NCBI GenBank assembly: GCA_029449235.1
Contig: JANATG010000002.1
Span: forward strand, 4,464,001 to 4,528,000
DNA length: 64,000 bases
From: Linnemannia schmuckeri
Taxonomy: Eukaryota; Mortierellomycota; Mortierellomycetes; Mortierellales; Mortierellaceae
Reading direction: 5' to 3'
In this document: piece by piece, positions 56,778 through 64,000 of the stretch
How positions within the stretch are numbered: position 1 is the stretch's first letter
Layout of the letters: every line of letters starts with the position of its first letter
The notes under the pieces: model-generated
Databases searched by the model: none
The model's input: only the letters and a program-made list of their open reading frames with translations
Told to the model about the DNA's origin: nothing
Position numbers and translations under genes: made by a program

Positions 56778-57489
56778 AGCTTTTTGTGAGGTAAGGGTGT
56801 ATGTTTATTTTGGCGTGTGTGGTAGGGAGCGGTAGGTATGGGCTAGAGACGAGAGAGGAAAGAAAAGAGAAGGAGGAAAAGGAAGAGAAGAGGGAAAAGA
56901 GGCAAAGAAAGATTTCGAGTGCTGAAATAGTCAAGAAGGAAAGAGTGGTTGTTTCGCGCTCTGAGATCAAGGCTTGTCATGATCACCTCCATAACATAAC
57001 TGTACATATCATTGCAGAAGGAGTCTACCTGTGGTATATATGCATATTTTCCTATCTTCCGTCGCCATTACGCGCCTTCTTCTCTACCACACTGCAGCTC
57101 GATCGACTGGATATGCGCCGCCAAAAACATTGACATTTTTGAAATGCCTCTCTAGGGACCAGACACACACATCTTCCCTTATTCGATCTTTGTCCAGCAG
57201 CCCTTAGTGTACTGCAAGAGTAGTAAAGATGGGCACTAAGCACCACTTGTCTGAAATCGACAAGAAGAAGGTTCTGTCATTTTTTCTTATCCTGTTCCTG
57301 ATCCCTTTTTGCCTTCTCTTTCCCCTCTTGGTGGGTCCTTTTGCCGATTCTCCACTTTCCATGCTCGATCGTCTCTCTTATCCTGTCAACGCCTCATTGT
57401 CCTTATCAACCCTATGTCTCCTCTGTCGTTATTGAACAAATTTTGTTTATTTCTTCCTGCCTCAAAGATATGGCGAGTGTCGAGTTGAA
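56778..57489. other. Spacer before the BTB-like gene
   Basis: A 712-bp stretch holding the leader of the BTB-like gene (purine-rich on the + strand) and one short + strand ORF described separately. Confidence 0.4.
57229..57435 (+). CDS. Possible 68-aa hydrophobic small protein
   Basis: A short open frame begins MGTKHHLSEIDKKK, a charged lead, followed by a strongly hydrophobic stretch (VLSFFLILFLIPFCLLFPLL) that would span a membrane. It has no recognised family. It lies on the strand opposite both neighbours, between their transcripts. The coding claim rests only on the charged-then-hydrophobic pattern and an ATG in fair context (AAAGATGG). Confidence 0.25.
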   Translation: MGTKHHLSEIDKKKVLSFFLILFLIPFCLLFPLLVGPFADSPLSMLDRLSYPVNASLSLSTLCLLCRY

Positions 57490-58002
57490 CTACCACAGAC
57501 GTCCAGGGATATTCGTATTTACGCCCTTGGATGCCGTCTGAAGCTTTTCCCGATGAGCCTCCAGTTCTGCAAGTTGTGTCAACACCTTCTTCTTTGATTC
57601 CTCCAGTGTCTGCAATCTGCTCTCGAGACTATTGTTGTAAAGGAAAAGGAGAAAGTAGCCGTTAGGGAAGTAGCATGTTCTGCGTAAAGTTGAGAAAGCG
57701 GAGATAATTAATTAAGATAAGTAAAGGATCCTGGTGGGGATGTGTTTCTTACAGACTGTCTGACAGCGTCTCTGGATTCCGGCTCAATGTCTAGTTGCGA
57801 GTTCAATCGAAGGTGAACAGTTGTTAGTTCTCTTTCTCTGTTCCCAACGGGCATGTTCTGTTAAGCTGGCATGAGAGAGTGTGTGTGGTTGACATGAACT
57901 TACGGTCATGGACTGATCGGGATCGTTGTACTCGCGGTAGGCGTAGCCTGCAAAGTAGCAGACAGGGATCGCTCCAATAAGCATCAAGTACCGGCTGCTC
58001 AT
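57490..58002 (-). CDS. Small single-pass membrane protein with C-terminal coiled coil, unknown function
   Basis: Three exons: 58002-57904, 57790-57753 and 57628-57490, in phase, 91 aa. The N-terminus MSSRYLMLIGAIPVCYFAGY is an uncleaved-signal or membrane-anchor segment. It is followed by AYREYNDPDQ and a heptad-rich helix (LLESRLQTLEESKKKVLTQL and onward) of about 40 residues. Size and layout resemble small inner-membrane or assembly factors of mitochondria, but no family was recognised. Good GTAAGT/TAG junctions and a sensible spliced product argue for a real gene. It is in tandem with PUS3, 299 bp downstream of the PUS3 stop. Confidence 0.7.
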
Positions 58003-58301
58003 GTTTGTTGTGTTGTTGTTTGTCCTTGCTTGTGAATGAGGTTGTATGAAAGAAATGAAAAGAGGAGACTCGCTACATTCTTCTCGGAAAATAAGGTGTA
58101 GGCCATGTTAGTTTGCGCACGTGATACATCCCGAATAAAATGAAAAGATTAGTGGCGTCAAATCTGTATAGCAAAAAAGACTAAAAAAGAGAGAGAAAAG
58201 AAAAGAAGGCAAGGCCGACAACCCGCCTTCTTTCTACAACGACAACAGTTGAGTAATATTAAAGTTTATGTAATTTGTAACAAGATTGTTTATTTCATCC
58301 T

Positions 58302-60643
58302 TTACGCCTGGAGCGCCTCGCTGTCCGTCTCAGCCGTTGTTGCCGCATCCTTAACATCCTCCTCTTTGTCCTCAGCAGGGGTAGACGCCGAGGTACCAAG
58401 GGACGAAGGCTCAACCGTCTTGACACTCGCAAAAGTCTCGACACTCGCAGGAGCAGGCGAGTTGACTACACTGCTAGCTCCGCTGTTGTTCTCGCTATTG
58501 GCCTCACTCTCGGCCAGTGCCAACTTGATCCTCTTGCGCTCCTGGTGCTTCTTGTTCTTAACCTCTGTCGGCAAGCACTTTTGGCGTTGCATCAGCTATT
58601 AATATTTTGAAACGAAAAAGAATTAATACGTACTCAGATTTTTTAGGAAAAAAAAAAAGGAACACGTAGCAAATACAAAAGTGTGAAGCTAAAAAAATCC
58701 TTGTAATTTACCTGAGAGTAACGTTTGCCCATGAACATGCGGAGATCACCACCAAGGGAGATATTATTCTCCTTCTCAGCATTCTGTTCAGCATACTCTC
58801 CCAACTTAATCGACTGACCCGGTTCAGGCAAGTTGATCAGCATCGCTTGGTCGAGCTGCTCTAACATCCGCGAGTACATCAGTGACTTTGTGACATAGCA
58901 CGACCATTGATCCTCCATCGCGCGGTACAGTCGCAGCGGCGTAATATCGTTCACCAGATCGACCTCGGTCTGGTACTGCCACTCAATGTTCTCAAAGTGA
59001 CAATCGTACAATACAAGGGGCAGATCGGAAGCCATGTCGTAATTGGGTTTGGCAGGACACTGCTTCACATCCATGAGCTGATCAATCACCTCAGGTTCTT
59101 CCAACCCTTGGCCTACCGACAACAGAACCGACATCATGCACCGGACCTGGTGCCACAAGAACGCCGACCCCTTCAACGTCAACTGATAAAATTCTCGACT
59201 CTTCTTGGCGGGGAAGTTGTGCTCGGGGACGGGCTCGATCGAGATCTCATGGATGGTCCTGTCATAGTTCTCGATCGTCTTGGAAGCATCATACTTGCAA
59301 AAGTTGCGGAAATCGTGTGTGCCCAGAAACTTGACCGAGGCTGTCCGCATCTTCTCGATATCAATAATACCCTTGGGGAAAAAGTACTTGTACTGTCTCC
59401 AGGAACAATGGAACCGAGCGTTGAAGTCCTCAGGGACAGGCGCCCAGGCAACGATCCTGATGTCGGGGGGCAAGAGACGGTTGATGATGTTGAGGTAGGC
59501 CAACTCGCCAAAGACGCTGCCGTCCTTGTTACGTTTGATCCCGCGCTTCCAGTAAACTCCTGCCTTGGCCTCCAGTTCCTCTTGTGTCAGACCCTCATCT
59601 GCAGGGTCCTTGTTCTCGGGGACATATCCGTCGCCCTCGGACCGGATGACATGTGGTGAAGATTTGGGCAAAGATGAACGGACTGTCAAGGCAATAACCT
59701 GACCCAATCCGCTGACGCCACGATCGGTTCTTCCGCATCTCGAGTAGTTGCACTGCAAAGGGTCCTCGATAATTCTGGCCGCCAACAGCGCGTTGAACAA
59801 CTCTGACTCGACCGTCTTGATCTCGTTCATGCCCTGCGACGCGAATCCACCATAGGGCCATCCAAAATAAGCAACCCGGAAGGCAACATGACGTTTGGCG
59901 TATTTGGAAAAGTCAAAGGGACGACGGTCCTTGCGCTTAGGAGTCTCAATCGTAGTGTAGACTGGCGTAGATGCAGAGGCCGTCTCGGACTCATTGTCGG
60001 TCGACGCTATCGATCCGGGACTCGACGAAGTATCTGCCGACATCAAGTGTGCGGGAATCGCCGTTGCATTCGAGGGTCCACTGTTAGAGCCACTACCACT
60101 CTCGAGTTCCCGAATCCTCTGAAGGAGCTCATCCCGCGACCAGGTCGAGTACTTGTCAACATCCCCGCTCCCACTCCCGAGCACCGCCGCAGATCCTCCT
60201 TGCTTATTCCTGCGCTTGCGCTCTGCTTTGCTCAGTTTTCCGGGTACGGGCAAAGGGCGATCCTTGTTCGTTGCCATTATATTATTGTTGTTGGTAGAAG
60301 AGAGATGGTCGACGGATTTGCTGCTTCCGTTATGGTGATGGACGTTGTTTTGAGCGAGAGCCTTGATGTTGTTGGTGTGTGCAAACTTGAGAAAGGGGAT
60401 ATTGTTGTTCTCTTGGTTGATGTGTGTACGTTGGTGGAAAATATATTTTCCAGCTGAGGTTTTTGTTGAGGTCGAAAAGTGAAGAGAAGGACCGGGCGAA
60501 AAACAAAGTTGTTTGAAGACTGCGGCAGTGGGAGTAAAAGTGCTGCTGGTGGCGTTGCAACGAGAGAGAGAATTGCCAGGGACAGAAAGTACGATAGACG
60601 CAAAGGAGGCGTTTGGTTTCCTGGTAAAGAAGGAGATGAGCAT
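58302..60643 (-). CDS. DEG1: tRNA pseudouridine(38/39) synthase PUS3/DEG1
   Basis: Isomerises uridines 38 and 39 in the tRNA anticodon stem-loop. Two exons: 60643 (or 60277)-58712 and 58595-58302, in phase. TruA-family motifs are clear: VAFRVAYFGWPYGGFASQG, CNYSRCGRTDRGVSGLGQVI with the catalytic Asp (residue 185 of the short form), HDFRNFCKYD and FLWHQVRCMMSVLLSVGQGL. Two starts are possible in one open frame. The ATG at 60277 (MATNKDRPLP) gives 619 aa. The ATG at 60643 adds 122 residues beginning MLISFFTRKPNASFASIVLS, which are basic, Ser-rich and nearly free of acidic residues, like a mitochondrial presequence. The coordinates given use the long form. The C-terminal ~60 residues are low-complexity Ser/Ala/Glu. 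Confidence 0.93.
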
Positions 60644-61026
60644 GCCCTTCCTTTGTTTGTGACGATGCGAGGGGAAGGACTGGGATGAGTGCGGTGTCCT
60701 GCTTCGCTGTGTCTGTCCTGGTCTTTGTCTTGGTGTCCAATGGGTCAATGAGGTGCGAGTGAACAAACAAACAACATAAAGCGAGATTCATCTCTTTGTT
60801 TGGTTATGTGCCGTGTGACTGCCTGTTATCACTTTTTTTTTAGACTTTTCTGAAGAACGAACGACAGTTGAATTTTGCCACTAAAAACGAGCAAGCTTTT
60901 TTTTATTATTCAGTTGATATGTACAGCGAGGAAGAAGTAAGAGCAAATAAAGGTAGTGGAAGGAAATTAGGTTACAAATAGCTTCCTAACCCATAGAGTC
61001 AAAGAGTGGAGCCGGGCGACTCGCAC
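60644..61026. other. Spacer between the His/Gln-rich gene and DEG1
   Basis: A 383-bp stretch holding the DEG1 promoter and the 3' end of the small gene to its right. I see no other feature. Confidence 0.45.
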
Positions 61027-61395
61027 TTAGTGTCCGGGATGAGTGGGGTCATGCTCAGGGTTGACAGGATGCTCGAGGGTGGCCTCAGCGCCAGTTGCAA
61101 GACTGACCGACGGAAGGTGATCGCGCTGCTGCTGTTGATGATGGTGACCAGTGTGCGACTTTTGAGTGTGATCCTGCCCGTGCCTCTGTCCTTGGGCATG
61201 ACCGTGCTGGGTTTGACCTTGACGCTGAGCATGGCCATGAGCATGAGCCTGCTGGTGCTGGCGCTGGTGCTGGTGCTGGTGCTGGTCGGCAGTCGAATGG
61301 AGTATCTGGTCCTTGGTGGCAGAAACGGTGCTGTCCCGGAGGTTGTAGTGGTGGGTCTTTCCGCTGTCACGGAGGTTGTACAAGTGCGACGCCAT
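61027..61395 (-). CDS. Small His/Gln-rich protein, unknown function
   Basis: An uninterrupted frame of 122 codons beginning MASHLYNLRDSGKTHHYNLR. The unit YNLRDS occurs twice at the N-terminus. The middle (about residues 37-90) is almost entirely His, Gln, Gly and Ala (for example HGHAQRQGQTQHGHAQGQRH). The tail, GAEATLEHPVNPEHDPTHPG, is less repetitive. No family was recognised. The non-repetitive ends and the direct N-terminal repeat favour a real gene over a chance frame in repeat DNA. His-rich proteins may bind metal ions; nothing here proves it. Confidence 0.55.
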   Translation of the reverse strand: MASHLYNLRDSGKTHHYNLRDSTVSATKDQILHSTADQHQHQHQRQHQQAHAHGHAQRQGQTQHGHAQGQRHGQDHTQKSHTGHHHQQQQRDHLPSVSLATGAEATLEHPVNPEHDPTHPGH

Positions 61396-62080
61396 TGTTG
61401 TGTTCTTGTTGTTGTTGGTTGTTCTTGGGAAGTGTTGGGTTTGGGTGGAAAGGAAAGAAAGAGGTGAAAAGAGAAGATTGACTGTCTTCCACTAATGGCT
61501 TAAATACCTCGGTGGTCAAGACCCCTTCAAGCATGATGTCATGATGTTCGAAGGACGAGCAGTCACTCCACTTGAAAGAAGAAGTTCCCAGGCGGCAGTT
61601 TTGGACCCGCGACGCGACTTGTTTAGGGGGGAACACTACATCGCTATAGATTGTTATCTAGGTCGAGAAAGTGAAAGGTAGGAGCATAGAAGTGGTGGCA
61701 AACAACAAAGATAACATGTGTCAAATCCAAGCGGGACATACGTTGCATCTTTTTTCCTTGTTCGGACAGTGGAGTCCAGGCGCAATGAGGGTTAAAATAA
61801 AATTTCCATCTCAGTCATGGCAGAAGGGTGAATCGACCCATCAATGCCATCTCTGCTCTTTTTTATTAATGCCATCGATTCTTTCTTTTCCCTTCTTTTT
61901 CTATTTTTTCTTTCTTCATTCTCATACATACATCTTTACCCCCTCAAGCACACATACCCTTACTCCTTCCACTCTTGTCCAATTGACACTACCCACTCCC
62001 TCCCTTCCCTCTTCACACCTTCACACCTTCACACCTTCACACCTTCACAACAAACAACAAACAACAAACAATCCTCAACC
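61396..62080. other. Divergent intergenic region and leader of the F-box gene
   Basis: The region separates two divergent genes. The 200 bases before the F-box ATG are pyrimidine-rich and end in short tandem repeats. Confidence 0.5.
62011..62070 (+). repeat. CTTCACAC and ACAACAA tandem repeats in the F-box leader
   Basis: About 4.5 copies of CTTCACAC are followed by three copies of an AAACAAC-type heptamer, ending ten bases before the ATG at 62081. Confidence 0.85.
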
Positions 62081-64000
62081 ATGTCGTCGCTGGCACTTAA
62101 AATCAACCCAATCGAAATCCCAGAACTCCTCCTCATAATCGGTGCAAACCTCTCTACAGGCGACCACAAAACCTGCATGCTCGTCTCCCGTGCCTGGCTC
62201 CACCTCTTCCGGGCTTACACCTGGAACCATCTCCTCTACTCTCGTCAAGGTGTACCTCACATCGAAAAATATGGTCACATGGTACGGTCTCTTACGTCTT
62301 ACGGTGTTAGCGACCAGGATTTGCAGAAGATTGCGGGGACGTGTCACTTTGTTCGGTGACTAGAGTTGTCGCTGTCAGGGACGGCGACAGTGGAGGGGAT
62401 GGATACGTTGGTGGGGAACTTGGTGTGGGTCCGGGAGTTGAAGTTGGAGGCGGTTTATTGTTCCCCGCGGATGATGCTGAGCCTAGCACGACTGAGGTTG
62501 CAGAGTCTCGAGTTGATGGTTAATAGTCATTACAGCAGCGATTGCAATTTGAGGCTGCTGCTGAATGTTATCACGGAGTGTCCGTCACTGGTAACACTCA
62601 AGGTCACTCGACTCGTCGATTCTATCGTTGCCCTCCCTCCTAGCCACAGGAACCGGCAGTCCACATCCTATCCGTCGCCACACCAAGAAGGCGGCGGCGC
62701 ATCGTCCACCACCCACTCTACTACAGCCGGCTCGACATCTGTCCTCGCCCGCCTCGGTCGAGCCTTCCGAATTTCCTCCCCTTCACAAACAATCCCACGC
62801 CCAAACCGCCCCTCAAAAAATCTGTCTGCAAAAGAACCCTGGCGCAAATTCGTCCGCGACACCACCATTCCCCTCCAACCTGCCTCCAACGACCTCCTCT
62901 ACCGCTCCCTCGACACCTCAACACCATACCCACTTCTCCGCTGCCTCCATTTATCCAATATCGATACCTCTTCCACCCCGGACGACACTCAAACAGGACT
63001 CGAGTTCCTTTTCCGGAAAACCCCCTTCCTGGAAAACCTTACCCTCGATCGTAAATTCATCCGGCCTGCACACGTCGCCGCCTGTCTGGATGCGATCACC
63101 GATACCTGTCATGGGATTCGGTCTCTAGAATTCATCGACCTCCAACCGTCGACAAAGTACCCGCACAGCAACATGGCTGCGATACATCGGTTTTTTAAAC
63201 AGCATCGACCGGAGTTGAAGGTTTTGAGGTTGAAGAATTGTATGGGGCTGGAGTTTGTTTTAGACTTGATTCCACCCGCGACGCTGGAGGGGTTGGAGAG
63301 AGTGTCGTTTGAGAAAACGCTGTACTCACATTCGATCCTACACAAGTTCATGACGCGGTGTAAAAGCCTCCAATACTTCATCTGGACCATCGAACCATCC
63401 TCAACACCTCCTCTTCTTCCTCATGCACTTCTTCCCTTCCTCCCTCCATCACCCTCTCCAACCACCCACCCTACCGAGCCACACAACCAACAGCGTCCGA
63501 TATCCGCATTCCTAGACCCCTGGGCCTGCTCCAAAACCATGCGGCACATCGAACAGACCCATGCAATCCAAGACCAGGACCAAGAAAGTTTCGACTTTTA
63601 CTACAACTACCGCCTCGCCCAAATGGAACGACTTGTCTCCCTCGGTGTCTCGATTCTCGATATCCGCAAGTCGATGCTGGCTGCCGGTGTTGATCAGAGC
63701 GATGTGAGGGAGGAGGAGGATGAGAGGATTTTGATGAATGGGGGAGGAGGAGGAAGGTTATTTCATGATATCTCGAGGGGGGAGGTCGATAGTCAAGCGC
63801 CTTATGCCCGTGTGGTCAGGCGGGAGCATTTTGTGCACCGAAATGAACCAGGACAACCTACACTCCAAGAAGTGGCGTCATCAACAGGAACACCAGCACC
63901 GTCAACAGCAGCAGCGACAGGACCTTCACCACCAGCACAGAGCCAATACGACAAGGACAAAGACAACCACACAAGTAACGATCACCTCGAAGAAAAGGAA
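62081..64000 (+). CDS. F-box/LRR-type protein with one in-frame UGA; 3' end beyond the window
   Basis: Reading starts at ATG 62081, MSSLALKINPIEIPELLLIIG. The segment IPELLLIIGANLSTGDHKTC followed by MLVSRAWLHLFRAYTWNHLL is an F-box-like motif that would bind Skp1. After 92 codons a TGA occurs at 62357-62359. The same frame then stays open for 547 more codons to the window edge and encodes Leu-rich repeats of the same protein type: LELSLSGTATVEGMDTLVGN, LVWVRELKLEAVY, LRCLHLSN, LENLTLD, LKVLRLKNCMGLEFV and LEGLERVSFE. The join CHFVR-stop-LELSLSG reads as continuous LRR sequence. Either a nonsense mutation has broken the gene, or the stop is read through; the context UGA CUA G is the classical leaky one. 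A short intron covering the stop is unlikely, since no acceptor of fitting phase and spacing follows the possible donor at 62356. Confidence 0.8.
62357..62363 (+). promoter_or_regulatory. Candidate stop-codon readthrough site UGA CUA G
   Basis: The in-frame stop and the next four bases read TGACTAG. UGA followed by CUA is the known consensus for efficient translational readthrough in animals and some fungal genes. Here it separates an F-box-like segment from a long open LRR frame. Confidence 0.5.

Noticed and set aside
62344..62380. A short intron removing the UGA of the F-box gene
   Set aside because: The only donor-like GT is at 62356-62357 and the nearest AG sites give introns of about 10-25 nt, far below a workable size; longer ones would delete LRR sequence.
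1..64000. tRNA genes and CRISPR-like arrays
   Set aside because: No B-box-like GGTTCGANTCC within a foldable cloverleaf and no regularly spaced repeat-spacer pattern was seen; the tandem repeats present are ordinary micro- and minisatellites.

Overview
This is a eukaryotic, clearly fungal window: almost every protein-coding gene carries several short introns (about 45-120 nt, GT/AG, a few GC/AG), coding sequence is GC-rich against pyrimidine-tract-rich intergenic DNA, and the gene set includes fungal families (PHO89-type phosphate permease, BSD2, SPC2, CKS1, a Gis2-type CCHC protein). The intron density, the long T-runs and the F-box/LRR style suggest an early-diverging filamentous fungus, most likely Mortierellomycotina; that placement is inference. 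No tRNA, rRNA or CRISPR was seen.

Layout. 1-2.26 kb: no supported gene. 2.26-3.91 kb: PHO89-like phosphate transporter (+). 4.27-5.02 kb: a 754-bp non-coding inverted-repeat element. 5.49-12.58 kb: a ~7.1-kb composite mobile element bounded by long (~830-880 bp) imperfect terminal inverted repeats, with two convergent inward genes, a RecQ-type helicase (+) and a DUF6589-type protein (-), both broken. 12.9-16.4 kb: CAF-1 large subunit (+). 16.6-18.1 kb: COQ3 (-). 18.5-19.5 kb: CKS1 (-). 19.5-28.6 kb: a gene-poor block with long homopolymers and Ty3/gypsy relics. 28.6-30.8 kb: 14-3-3 (+). 31.9-33.2 kb: seven-knuckle CCHC protein (+). 33.5-36.2 kb: BSD2/NDFIP family (-). 36.8-39.0 kb: multi-pass RING-H2 E3 ligase (-). 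41.9-43.8 kb: G3BP-like NTF2-RRM protein (+). 44.1-46.6 kb: PSMD5-type proteasome chaperone (-). 47.8-48.9 kb: SPC2 (-). 49.4-54.0 kb: SMG5/EST1-family protein with PIN domain (+). 54.6-56.8 kb: BTB-like protein (-). 57.5-58.0 kb: 91-aa membrane protein (-). 58.3-60.6 kb: PUS3/DEG1 (-). 61.0-61.4 kb: small His/Gln-rich protein (-). 62.1 kb to the edge: F-box/LRR gene (+) interrupted by one in-frame UGA.

Most genes are ordinary housekeeping genes that do not form a pathway, although several concern RNA and protein turnover (PSMD5, RING, BSD2 adaptor, SMG5, G3BP, F-box). The strongest candidate for an undescribed system is the 5.5-12.6 kb element. Its two terminal repeats each carry the same leader, the same 5' intron and the same start-codon region, so the helicase and the DUF6589 protein appear to be driven by duplicated promoters built into the element ends, and they share a short N-terminal peptide. 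The second notable signal is the UGA-CUA-G stop in the F-box gene, which matches the known stop-codon readthrough context. Exon coordinates below were worked out by hand from splice motifs, reading phase and family conservation.
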